A DNA stretch of 10,452 nt from NCBI GenBank assembly GCA_040513115.1, contig JBEVDW010000506.1, positions 1-10,452 of the forward strand. Direction: 5' to 3'. The notes beneath the pieces were generated by a model, which saw nothing but the letters and a program-made list of their open reading frames with translations, was not told the DNA's origin and did no database searches. Below, in pieces: positions 1 through 7,559 of this stretch (position 1 is its first letter; each line of letters begins with the position of its first letter). Made by a program: the position numbers and the translations under genes. This DNA is from DATELY01 sp040513115. Its GTDB lineage: Bacteria; Pseudomonadota; Gammaproteobacteria; Steroidobacterales; Steroidobacteraceae.

Positions 1-1
1 C

Positions 2-1879
2 GCGGGGTTCGTTTCGAAATCCGCGCTGCTCGCCCTCGACCGATCCGAGCGCAGGCTCAGGGGAAGACGGTACAAAGTTCCGCGCATGATCACCGAGGAG
101 GTGCTCGGTAGACCGCGACTCATTGCTGAATTGAAGGAGATCGCTGCTGCATCCGGGAGGCCCTTGGCGGACGTGAATCGGGAGGCTCATTCGTACCTAG
201 CGGAAATGGCCGCGGGCCATACGACGTTTGGTATGGATCTCGCCGCCGGCCTAGGCCGCTACATGTATTCGCGCGCATTCGACTCGCAGATCGATTTGCC
301 TCCGCGCGACCTCGAGCGTATTCGCAAGCTCATGGACGAGAAGCCGGTCGCTTTCGGTTTCACGCACAAGTCCCACGTCGACGGTTTCATGCTGGTCACC
401 ATGTTCCATGACCTGGATCTCACGCCGTTGCACTTCTTTGGCGGCATCAACATGAATTTCCTCGGCCTCGGGACGCTCATGAAGAAGTCGGGTGCCATCT
501 TCATCAGGCGCAGCTTCCAGGACAACGCCGTCTACAAGGCGGTCTTCAAGTGCTACATCGACTACCTCGGCGAGAAGCGCTTCCCGCTGCTGTGGGCGAT
601 GGAAGGCACACGATCGCGCACGGGGAAGTTGATGCCGCTGCGCTATGGGATGATCAACTACGTGGTCAGCGCCTATGTGCGCGACAACTCTCCCGATCTG
701 GTCCTGATGCCGATCTCGGTCAGCTACGACCAGGTACCCGAGGTCGGGGACTACGATGCGCTCCAGGCAGGCGCGAAAAAACGGCCGGAATCTGCGTCGT
801 GGTTCGTGCAATACATTCGCCGCCTGAAGAAACCCCATGGCAGGATCCATGTGCGATTCGGGCACGGTGTCCAGCTTTCGGACTTCGTGGACATCCGCGA
901 GCCCGGCGTCGACGTGAGTCAGCGCGACATCCAGAAGATCGCTTTTGCGCTGGCTGTGGACGTCAACAGTGTCACGCCGATTACGCTCAATTCTTTGATC
1001 ACCTACGTGTTGCTGGCGCACGGACATCAGGCGCTGACCTTGGACGAGCTGGTGGCCGACCTGACGCCACTGCGCGAGTGGATCACGCATTGCGCCTTGC
1101 CCACGACCACGGACGTCGCACGCTGGGATCTGAGCATTCTCGATCGATCGCTGCAGCTGCTTGAGGCGCACGGAGTGGTCAGGATCGACAGAACCGGTCT
1201 CGAGTCAGTTCACGCGATTGCTCCTTCCGCCGGGAGAAAGGCGGCGTATTATCGTAACGGCATGATTCATTTCCCGGTGCGAAGCGCCATTGGGGAAGTC
1301 TCCGTGCTCGCGGTGACGGCCACCGGCGAACAGGCAATCGAGCAGTTCCATCGCGCAGCGCTGCACTTGCGGGAACTGCTGAAGTTCGAATTTTTTTTCG
1401 AGGGGCGAGACGAATTCATCCGCTCACTGGAGAGGGAATTCGATTCTCGCTCACCGGAGTGGAGAAGCATGGTCGCACGCAGCGAAGCCGCCCGCCGGCA
1501 GCTGGTGAACTCGTTACCCGTCATTCTGGGTCACGGCACGCTGCGCGCTTTCCTGGAAGCCTACTTGGTCGTCGCCGCAGCGCTCTCGCTCCTGCCGGAC
1601 ACGACGGCAATCGACCGCAAAATGCTGCTTGCGCGCAGTCATGCTCTCGGCAGGCAACGCCTGCTGCAACACCGCGTTCACTCCGAAGAGTCGATCTCCA
1701 GCAGCTATTTCGAGAATGCAATCAGCATCGCTGAGAGCCGCAGGCTCCTTGAGCCCGGAGAACACGTCAAGGCCGGGCGCGAGGAACTGCTGCAGGATCT
1801 GACCGACGCCGTCTCGAGGACCAGATTCCTCGCTTCTATTGCCGAGGCGCGTCGCTTCGCAGCCAGGCCGCACATGTAA
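2..1879 (+). CDS. plsB: Glycerol-3-phosphate 1-O-acyltransferase (PlsB family), 5' end outside window
   Basis: This enzyme acylates the sn-1 position of glycerol 3-phosphate to give lysophosphatidate, the first committed step of glycerolipid synthesis, at the inner membrane. The acyltransferase signatures are visible in order: H-K-S-H-V-D (HX4D, nt 365-382) with the catalytic His/Asp pair, the I-F-I-R-R-S-F block (nt 497-517), E-G-T-R-S-R (nt 602-619), and a P-I-S-V-S-Y block near nt 710. A long helical C-terminal part follows, as in PlsB and mycobacterial GPATs. The first ATG at 86 has no convincing ribosome binding site. The frame is open to the left edge and encodes family-like sequence before that Met (R-R-Y-K-V-P-R at about nt 65-85), so the true start lies upstream. 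625 codons are present, against about 800 in E. coli PlsB (from memory). It is followed after 40 bases by the PlsC fusion gene. A run of eight T sits at 1391-1398 in frame. Confidence 0.93.
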   Translation, partial: AGFVSKSALLALDRSERRLRGRRYKVPRMITEEVLGRPRLIAELKEIAAASGRPLADVNREAHSYLAEMAAGHTTFGMDLAAGLGRYMYSRAFDSQIDLPPRDLERIRKLMDEKPVAFGFTHKSHVDGFMLVTMFHDLDLTPLHFFGGINMNFLGLGTLMKKSGAIFIRRSFQDNAVYKAVFKCYIDYLGEKRFPLLWAMEGTRSRTGKLMPLRYGMINYVVSAYVRDNSPDLVLMPISVSYDQVPEVGDYDALQAGAKKRPESASWFVQYIRRLKKPHGRIHVRFGHGVQLSDFVDIREPGVDVSQRDIQKIAFALAVDVNSVTPITLNSLITYVLLAHGHQALTLDELVADLTPLREWITHCALPTTTDVARWDLSILDRSLQLLEAHGVVRIDRTGLESVHAIAPSAGRKAAYYRNGMIHFPVRSAIGEVSVLAVTATGEQAIEQFHRAALHLRELLKFEFFFEGRDEFIRSLEREFDSRSPEWRSMVARSEAARRQLVNSLPVILGHGTLRAFLEAYLVVAAALSLLPDTTAIDRKMLLARSHALGRQRLLQHRVHSEESISSSYFENAISIAESRRLLEPGEHVKAGREELLQDLTDAVSRTRFLASIAEARRFAARPHM

Positions 1880-1906
1880 CGGCAATTTCACCGCCCGCTC
1901 ACGCTT

Positions 1907-1913
1907 GAAGGGG
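1907..1913 (+). promoter_or_regulatory. Ribosome binding site deciding the start of the HAD/PlsC gene
   Basis: GAAGGGG at 1907-1913 lies 6 bases before ATG 1920 and directly abuts ATG 1914. It favours 1920 as the start over ATG 1914, and over the far-upstream TTG at 1839, which would overlap plsB by 41 bases and has no Shine-Dalgarno sequence that I can see. Confidence 0.6.
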
Positions 1914-1919
1914 ATGCGC

Positions 1920-3545
1920 ATGGCAGCTCGTGAATACGATGATTGGAAGAGCGCAATGACGATGCCGCACGGCGATGTCGTCAGGAACGTCGAACGTATG
2001 GAGAGCGGCCCTCACATTGCAGCTCTGGTCGAGTTCGACGGCACGCGGATCTCGGGATTCTCTGCAGTCATCTTTGTGCGAGAGCAGTTACGCAAGGGAC
2101 ACATGACGCCGACCGATTTCTTCGAGCTGGTGGCGAGCATGGCCAACCTCGCCATGGGACGCATTGGATTTTCGGCAGCGCTATCGGCCAGTGCTCAGAT
2201 GCTTCGCGGCGTCAGCGAAAACAGTTATGCACAATTCGGCGAGGAGATCTATCAGAAACAGCTCTCGCGATCGGTCTATCCTGAAGCTCGCGCGCTCGTG
2301 CAGGCGCACCGACGCAAGGGCCACACCGTCGCGATAGTCTCCTCAGCGACTCCGTATCAGGTCAGGCCTGCGGCGCGCGATCTGCGCATCGATCACGTCC
2401 TGTGCAGCAACCTGGAAGTCGAAGAGGGCCGCTTCACGGGCGCCGTCATCCGCCCCACGTGCTATGGCCGGGGCAAGGTCGCAGCCGTAGAGAGGCTGGC
2501 CGCAGACACGGGCATCGACCTTTCGAAGAGCGTCTTCTACACCGACAGTCACGATGACCTCGCCCTGCTCGAGCACATCGGTCACCCGCAGATTTTGAAT
2601 CCGGATCACAAGCTTGAGAGTGTCGCGACTCGTCGCGGCTGGCCGATTCGCCGCTTCACTAGCAGGCAACGCCCGGGAATATGCGATTACCTGCGCAGTC
2701 TCGGCGTTTACGGCTCCCTCGTCGGCTCAGCCATGCTAGGACTGGGGGTGTGGGGTCTGAGCGGCTCCAAGAATGATGGCCGCAAAGCCATGATCTCGCT
2801 CTGGGCAGATGTGGCATCGGCGCTGGTCGGTCTGAAGCTGAAGGTTGTGGGCGAGGAAAAAATTTGGGCCAACAGGCCCGCCGTTGTGATCACGAACCAC
2901 CAGAGTCAGGCCGATGCCATCATCATCATGAAGCTGTTGCGCGGTAACTTCGCTGCGGTAGGCAAGAAGGAGATCGCCAATATCCCGCTGGTCAGCCAGG
3001 CGATTCAGTTCGCAGGCGTGATCCCGATCGACAGGAAGGATGCGAGCAAGGCGATCGCAGCGATGAAGCCGCTGATCGAGGCGATCCGCTCGGAAGGTCG
3101 TTTTGTCGCAGTTGCCGTCGAAGGAACGCGATCCACGTCGACGATTCCCGGACCCTTCAAGAAAGGTGCATTTCACATTGCGATGCAGACCGGCGTGCCG
3201 ATTCTGCCGATCGTCATCCACAACGCTATCGACGTGCAGCCGAAAGGAGACTTCGTGTTTCGACCGGCAACCGTGCTGGTGGAAGTGCTCGATCCGATCG
3301 ATACGTCGACGTGGAAAGCTGAAAGTTTGACCACGCATGTCGCTGAAGTGCGCAACCTTTACCTGCGCACACTGGGATTTCCCGAGGAGGAGATTCCGGC
3401 ACGGGACGCTGTGATGACCGCCCATATCGTGGAGCCCACTTCGTCAACGCCCAAGCGGCGCTCGCGCCGCCCTGCGAAGACGGCGCCGCCAAGATCACGG
3501 AAGAGGAAGACCAACGGATCAACTGTGGCGTCCAAACAGGATTGA
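1920..3545 (+). CDS. HAD-IB phosphatase-like / 1-acylglycerol-3-phosphate O-acyltransferase (PlsC) fusion
   Basis: This is a two-domain protein of 541 residues. Residues about 30-240 resemble HAD subfamily IB (phosphoserine-phosphatase-like): motif I E-F-D-G-T (38-42), motif II S-S-A-T (141-144), motif III Lys in G-R-G-K-V (K186), motif IV T-D-S-H-D-D-L (D209, D212, D213). A hydrophobic stretch at about 262-280 could anchor the protein. The second half is a PlsC domain with H-Q-S-Q-A-D (HX4D, 327-332), E-G-T-R-S (401-405), and a G-V-P-I-L-P-I-V block. It should acylate lysophosphatidate to phosphatidate using acyl-CoA. From family knowledge the HAD half could remove a phosphate, but the first Asp of the usual DxD is Glu here (GAG at 2031-2033), so phosphatase activity is doubtful. 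The C-terminus (about the last 35 residues) is rich in Arg, Lys, Pro and Ser. The same HAD+PlsC architecture is known in mycobacteria beside plsB2. The next gene begins after 15 bases. Confidence 0.88.
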   Translation: MAAREYDDWKSAMTMPHGDVVRNVERMESGPHIAALVEFDGTRISGFSAVIFVREQLRKGHMTPTDFFELVASMANLAMGRIGFSAALSASAQMLRGVSENSYAQFGEEIYQKQLSRSVYPEARALVQAHRRKGHTVAIVSSATPYQVRPAARDLRIDHVLCSNLEVEEGRFTGAVIRPTCYGRGKVAAVERLAADTGIDLSKSVFYTDSHDDLALLEHIGHPQILNPDHKLESVATRRGWPIRRFTSRQRPGICDYLRSLGVYGSLVGSAMLGLGVWGLSGSKNDGRKAMISLWADVASALVGLKLKVVGEEKIWANRPAVVITNHQSQADAIIIMKLLRGNFAAVGKKEIANIPLVSQAIQFAGVIPIDRKDASKAIAAMKPLIEAIRSEGRFVAVAVEGTRSTSTIPGPFKKGAFHIAMQTGVPILPIVIHNAIDVQPKGDFVFRPATVLVEVLDPIDTSTWKAESLTTHVAEVRNLYLRTLGFPEEEIPARDAVMTAHIVEPTSSTPKRRSRRPAKTAPPRSRKRKTNGSTVASKQD

Positions 3546-3560
3546 GAAGAGGACGGGGCC

Positions 3561-5024
3561 ATGAAGCAGCTCGGTGCCCAGGATGCGCAGTTTCTGCATG
3601 CTGATACGGAGAACAGCTTTGCGAACGTCGCGACGGTCCTGATCTTCGGTCCGCCAAAGCGTGAGCGCGCAAGACTGGATCTGGAATCTCTCATCGAGCA
3701 CGTGCGAAGTCGGCTGCACATGAGTCCGATTTTCCGCCGCCGCCTGGTGCGGGTTCCGCTCGAACTCGATTATCCCTACTGGGTCAACGACGAACACTTT
3801 GATGTCGACTATCACGTCGAATACAGCTGCCTGCCGGAACCGGGCACGTGGAGCCAGTTCAGGCGGTTCGTCAGCAAGTACCACAACAAGCCAATGGACA
3901 TGAACCGGCCGCTGTGGGAGGTCTGCTTGCTGGATGGCCTGGACGCGATCGAAGGCATACCCAGGGGCAGTTTTGCACTCATCCTCAAAGCCCATCACGC
4001 CGCTGTCGACGGAGCTACGGGGATGCAGTTCTTCGCCGGATTCTCCGATATCGATGAGGAAGGCACGCCGGCTCTGGCTGTCGAGCTGGAGCCGGAAGAG
4101 ACCGGCGCAGCACCCCGGACGGGCGAGATGCTCACTCGCGCACTGATCAATAATGCGCGCTCTCCGATTCGACTGATGGACACGTTATGGCGCGTGGTGC
4201 CCGGCCTGTTGCCGATGGTATTGCGCAAGCTCAGCGGCGGCGACCGCGAGGACGAATCTTTCGTTGTGCCTGACACGCGCTTCAACAGAGCGCTATCGCC
4301 ACAAAAGCATTTCGACGCTTGCTGGTTCGCCTTGAGTGACTTCAAGCGCATCAAGTCACGCGTCGAAGGGGCAACCGTGAACGATGTGGTCCTGGCCGTG
4401 TGCGGTGGCGCGTTGAGAAAGTATCTGCTAGCGCACAAGGATCTGCCGCATGAGCCCCTCGTTGCCTGGGTGCCGATCAACGCCAGACCAAAGGACGGCT
4501 CGAGCGGCGAAGCCATCGGCAATCAGATCAGCGCGATGACGGTTCCCCTGTTCACCGATCTGGAGACGGCCGAAGACAGGTTAGCCGCGATCACCCGGCA
4601 GACACGACGTTCCAAGGAGGCCATGTCCGGTGCACCCGCGAAACTGCTGACCGAGATGAGTCAGCACTTCCCCGCGTACAGCATGGCGCTGGTCACGCGC
4701 ATGATCATCAAGGGCAACATCTTCAAGCGCTTGTGCAACGTGATGATCACCAATGTGCCCGGGCCGCAGGTACCCCTGTATCTGAAGGGGGCGCCCTGTC
4801 TTCACCAGCTCGGCTTGACGCCGATCGGCGATGGCATGGGACTGTGCATCGGCACCCCGAGCTACAACGGCGAGCTGGTCTTCATGGTGATTTCGACGCC
4901 TCTAATCATCCCGGACATTGATTTCTTCGTGCAATGCCTTCGGGATTCGTTCGGGGAGCTGAACCCCACGTCACCAAGCCGAAAAAGGCGTCGTAGGTCG
5001 CGTCAGAACCTGCACCCGCAATGA
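3561..5024 (+). CDS. Wax ester synthase / acyl-CoA:diacylglycerol acyltransferase (WS/DGAT)
   Basis: This enzyme transfers an acyl group from acyl-CoA to diacylglycerol or a long-chain alcohol, making triacylglycerol or wax ester at the membrane/lipid-body surface. The 487-residue length fits the family (AtfA of Acinetobacter is about 458). Family landmarks are at the expected places: N-terminal A-Q-D-A-Q-F-L (6-12), P-L-W (117-119), the catalytic H-H-A-A-V-D-G (145-151, general base His146), N-D-V-V-L-A (274-279), N-V-P-G-P (398-402), and the S-Y-N-G-E-L segment near the end. The start ATG has AGAGGA at 3548-3553, 7 bases upstream. The last 17 or so residues form a very basic tail (S-R-K-R-R-R-R-S-R). 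The gene is followed immediately by the acyl-CoA synthetase gene, so it should be cotranscribed with its substrate suppliers. Substrate choice (alcohol versus diacylglycerol) cannot be read from sequence, but the PlsB/PlsC neighbours favour diacylglycerol. Confidence 0.93.
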   Translation: MKQLGAQDAQFLHADTENSFANVATVLIFGPPKRERARLDLESLIEHVRSRLHMSPIFRRRLVRVPLELDYPYWVNDEHFDVDYHVEYSCLPEPGTWSQFRRFVSKYHNKPMDMNRPLWEVCLLDGLDAIEGIPRGSFALILKAHHAAVDGATGMQFFAGFSDIDEEGTPALAVELEPEETGAAPRTGEMLTRALINNARSPIRLMDTLWRVVPGLLPMVLRKLSGGDREDESFVVPDTRFNRALSPQKHFDACWFALSDFKRIKSRVEGATVNDVVLAVCGGALRKYLLAHKDLPHEPLVAWVPINARPKDGSSGEAIGNQISAMTVPLFTDLETAEDRLAAITRQTRRSKEAMSGAPAKLLTEMSQHFPAYSMALVTRMIIKGNIFKRLCNVMITNVPGPQVPLYLKGAPCLHQLGLTPIGDGMGLCIGTPSYNGELVFMVISTPLIIPDIDFFVQCLRDSFGELNPTSPSRKRRRRSRQNLHPQ

Positions 5025-5035
5025 GGGCAGACCAG

Positions 5036-6586
5036 ATGTACACGCTGAAAGATATGCTGAGACGCGCGGTGGTTCTGAATGCCAATGGCGCCGCTATTCA
5101 TGAAACTGAGCGTTCCTATACCTGGCTTGAAGTGGCGGCGCGCGTGCGGGCCATCGCATCCGAGCTCATCGCACGCGGCTTCAGGAAAGGCGACCGCATG
5201 GCGATCATGAGCCTTAACAGCGCACGGTATTTCGAGATGCAGTTTGCGGTGCTTTGGGCGGGCGGCACGATCGTGCCCATCAATACCCGCTTCGCGGCGC
5301 GCGAAGTCATCTACTGCCTGGAAGACATGGATGGCCCATGGATCTGCTGCGACGATGAGATGATGCTGCTGTTCGAAGGCATCAGATCTTCTATGCACGG
5401 CATCCGGGGCTTGATCTACATCGGCACGAATCAGTGCCCCGAAGACTATGTTTCGTACGACTCACTGCTTCAGGGTGATTCGCAGGCCGACCCGCCCGAC
5501 CCTCACGTCGATGATATCGCGATCATCTACTTCACCGGCGGAACGACCGGTCTGCCGAAGGGTGTGATGTTGACGCATGCACAAGTGCTCGCGGGATCGC
5601 AGGGCTGGGCCTCGGCGTTCACGAGCCTCTCTGAAGACGACGTGTACATCCATGCCGCTCCCATGTTTCACATGGCCGACGGCATCATGTGTTTCACGGC
5701 CACGATCACGGCGTGCTCTAACCTGTTCATGGGCAAATTCGAGATGCAGGCGCTCGTAGATGCCTGCAATCGCCACAAGGTGACGTGCATTCTGCTCGTG
5801 CCGACGATGGCGCGAATGCTGTGCATGTACCTGAACGAGACCGGCCAATCCATCCCGTCGCTGCGACTGATGGTGTATGGCGCATCTCCGATGCCCAGAC
5901 CGGTTCTCGACATGGTCATGAAGACCTTCCCCGCCGTCGAGCTGTATCACGGCTACGGCGCGACCGAAGCGCTCGGTATCACGATACTCGGTCCGGAGCA
6001 CCACACGCAGGACGAACGCGGCGAGAAGATGATGCGATCGTGCGGCCGTGCGTTCCGCGGCGTGCTGCTCAGCATACAGAGTCCCGATCACAAGCCCCTG
6101 CCGCCCGGCCAGATCGGCGAGGTTTGCATCCGCAGCAATTCGGTGATGAAGGGTTACTGGAACAAGCCGCACCTCACCGCGGATGTAATATGCGACAACT
6201 GGTATCACAGCGGTGATGCGGGATTTCTGGACGATCGAGGCTTCCTCACGCTCGTTGATCGCGTCAAGGACATGCTGATCACCGGCGGAGAAAACGTCTA
6301 TTCGGCCGAAGTTGAGAATACCCTGCTGCTGCATCCGGCCATCGAGGAATGCGCGATCGTTGGCCTGCCGGACGAGAAGTGGGGTGAGCTTGTGCACGCC
6401 GTGATCAGGCTCAAGCCGGGCGGGTCCGTGACTTGCGGGGAGCTGCAGCAGTTCTGCAGGCAGCACCTCGCAGGTTACAAGGTTCCGAAATCGGTCGAGT
6501 TCGCCGACAGGCCGTTGCCAAAGACACCGGTGGGAAAAATGGACAAGACTCAACTCAAGCGCATGATCGTGGACCGCGCTCACTGA
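5036..6586 (+). CDS. AMP-forming long/medium-chain acyl-CoA synthetase (FadD-like)
   Basis: This enzyme activates a fatty acid to acyl-CoA through an acyl-adenylate, feeding the three acyltransferases upstream. Core motifs of the ANL superfamily, numbered from Met at 5036 (516 residues): T-G-G-T-T-G-L-P-K-G phosphate loop (167-176), Y-G-A-T-E (307-311), S-G-D with Asp394, the R-V-K-D-M-L-I-T-G-G-E-N hinge block near 405-416, and P-V-G-K with the catalytic Lys501. All expected catalytic positions look intact. Two starts are possible. ATG 5021 overlaps the previous stop codon (ATGA), which would allow translational coupling. ATG 5036 has GAGGG (5023-5027) 8 bases upstream and gives the family-like N-terminus M-Y-T-L-K-D-M-L, so I prefer it. 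Chain-length preference cannot be told from sequence. Some relatives act on aromatic or other carboxylic acids, so the fatty-acid role rests mainly on context. Confidence 0.88.
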   Translation: MYTLKDMLRRAVVLNANGAAIHETERSYTWLEVAARVRAIASELIARGFRKGDRMAIMSLNSARYFEMQFAVLWAGGTIVPINTRFAAREVIYCLEDMDGPWICCDDEMMLLFEGIRSSMHGIRGLIYIGTNQCPEDYVSYDSLLQGDSQADPPDPHVDDIAIIYFTGGTTGLPKGVMLTHAQVLAGSQGWASAFTSLSEDDVYIHAAPMFHMADGIMCFTATITACSNLFMGKFEMQALVDACNRHKVTCILLVPTMARMLCMYLNETGQSIPSLRLMVYGASPMPRPVLDMVMKTFPAVELYHGYGATEALGITILGPEHHTQDERGEKMMRSCGRAFRGVLLSIQSPDHKPLPPGQIGEVCIRSNSVMKGYWNKPHLTADVICDNWYHSGDAGFLDDRGFLTLVDRVKDMLITGGENVYSAEVENTLLLHPAIEECAIVGLPDEKWGELVHAVIRLKPGGSVTCGELQQFCRQHLAGYKVPKSVEFADRPLPKTPVGKMDKTQLKRMIVDRAH

Positions 6587-6610
6587 CCTAGTCGCAAGCG
6601 AGCTGCAACG

Positions 6611-7525
6611 ATGGAAGTTACGAGTTTCAGATCCGATGCGCCTGATCAGATGCCGATCTACATGCACATCTGGCCGTGCGAGACCGCGCGCGCGCTCGTG
6701 CTGATCGCGCATGGCGCTGCCGAGCACGGAGCTCGCTATGCGCGACTGGCAGCCGCGCTCAACTCGGCGAATTACGCCGTCTGCGCAACCGACCATCGAG
6801 GGCACGGCTTGACGGGCCGCCATGCGCAGCTGGGCGTGTTCGGCGATGCGGATGGCTGGAATCGCGCCGTAGCGGATCTCGACCGTGCGGGCAGCATCAT
6901 GCGCGAGCGGTACCCGAGCCTGCCGCTGGTCCTCATGGGCCACAGCATGGGTTCGCTAATGGCCCAGCAATTCATCGCGGAATATGGGACCAGAATCGAA
7001 GGTGCTGTGCTCAGCGGTTCGATGCTGATCGATGGCCTGCTGGAACTGACGCCGCTGGTGGAGGCGGAGGCAACACGGAGCGGACGTGAGGCACCGTGTA
7101 TGGTCATGACAGAGATGATGGCGGGCGGTGGTTTCACAGCGGGTCTCGAAGACGTGCAGACGCCATTCGATTGGCTCAGCCGCGACCGTGCCGAGGTGCG
7201 GGCCTACATTGACGATCCGCTGTGTGGATTTCCACTGAGCGCAGGTGCGTGGGTGGATTTGCTGAAGCACAACTGCATTCCGAAGACTGCCGCTGACTAC
7301 GCCCGCATTCCGCGAGATCTGCCTGTGTACGTGTTCGCTGGCGACAAGGACCCCGTGAACCAGAACCTCAGTGCACTGCACGAGCTGTTGCGCCGCTACG
7401 CGGACGCAGGGATGCGACGCGTCAGCTCGCGCTTCTATGCGGGCGCTCGCCACGAGACGCTCAATGAGATCAATCGTGACGAGGTGACCTCCAACCTGAT
7501 CGCCTGGCTAGCGGCGAACGTGTGA
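6611..7525 (+). CDS. Alpha/beta hydrolase, monoacylglycerol lipase / lysophospholipase-like (Hydrolase_4, S33 type)
   Basis: This is a 304-residue serine hydrolase. The N-terminal H-G-A-A-E-H-G-A-R-Y block is the signature of the monoacylglycerol lipase/lysophospholipase L2 group and forms the oxyanion-hole region. The D-H-R-G-H-G block follows, then the nucleophile elbow G-H-S-M-G with Ser112, G-D-K-D-P-V with the likely acid Asp247, and G-A-R-H-E with His281. The triad is therefore complete. No signal peptide is seen, so it should act in the cytoplasm. By family it would cleave monoacylglycerol (or lysophospholipid) to glycerol and fatty acid. As the last gene of a triacylglycerol-synthesis operon, 24 bases after the acyl-CoA synthetase, it could release fatty acid that the synthetase re-activates, or trim partial glycerides. 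The ribosome binding site is weak (GCGAG about 10 bases upstream), and coupling to the upstream gene may help. Its exact substrate is inferred, not shown. Confidence 0.85.
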   Translation: MEVTSFRSDAPDQMPIYMHIWPCETARALVLIAHGAAEHGARYARLAAALNSANYAVCATDHRGHGLTGRHAQLGVFGDADGWNRAVADLDRAGSIMRERYPSLPLVLMGHSMGSLMAQQFIAEYGTRIEGAVLSGSMLIDGLLELTPLVEAEATRSGREAPCMVMTEMMAGGGFTAGLEDVQTPFDWLSRDRAEVRAYIDDPLCGFPLSAGAWVDLLKHNCIPKTAADYARIPRDLPVYVFAGDKDPVNQNLSALHELLRRYADAGMRRVSSRFYAGARHETLNEINRDEVTSNLIAWLAANV

Positions 7526-7559
7526 TCGGCCGCGATCCTCTGCAGGCTCAAACCCGGCA

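Noticed and set aside
251..1171. Minus-strand open frame of 306 codons
   Set aside because: It is an antisense shadow of plsB, with no recognisable domain and no ribosome binding site.
1839..1919. Upstream TTG extension of the HAD-PlsC gene
   Set aside because: It would overlap plsB and has no Shine-Dalgarno sequence, and the added residues show no family likeness. ATG 1920 has GAAGGGG at good spacing.
2736..3425. Minus-strand open frame of 229 codons
   Set aside because: It is antisense to the PlsC domain and lacks family features.
3455..3470. GCGGCG-CTCG-CGCCGC hairpin
   Set aside because: It lies inside the coding sequence for the basic tail of the PlsC fusion, is explained by Arg codons, and has no T-tract. 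It is unlikely to be a terminator.
5462..6943. Minus-strand open frame of 493 codons
   Set aside because: It lies antisense to the acyl-CoA synthetase and hydrolase genes, whose catalytic motifs are intact. The translation is His/Arg-rich without domain likeness, typical of antisense frames in GC-rich coding DNA.
7524..7537. GATCG/CGATC hairpin in the convergent gap, considered as a terminator
   Set aside because: The stem is only 5 bases and no T-tract follows on either strand, which is too weak to call.
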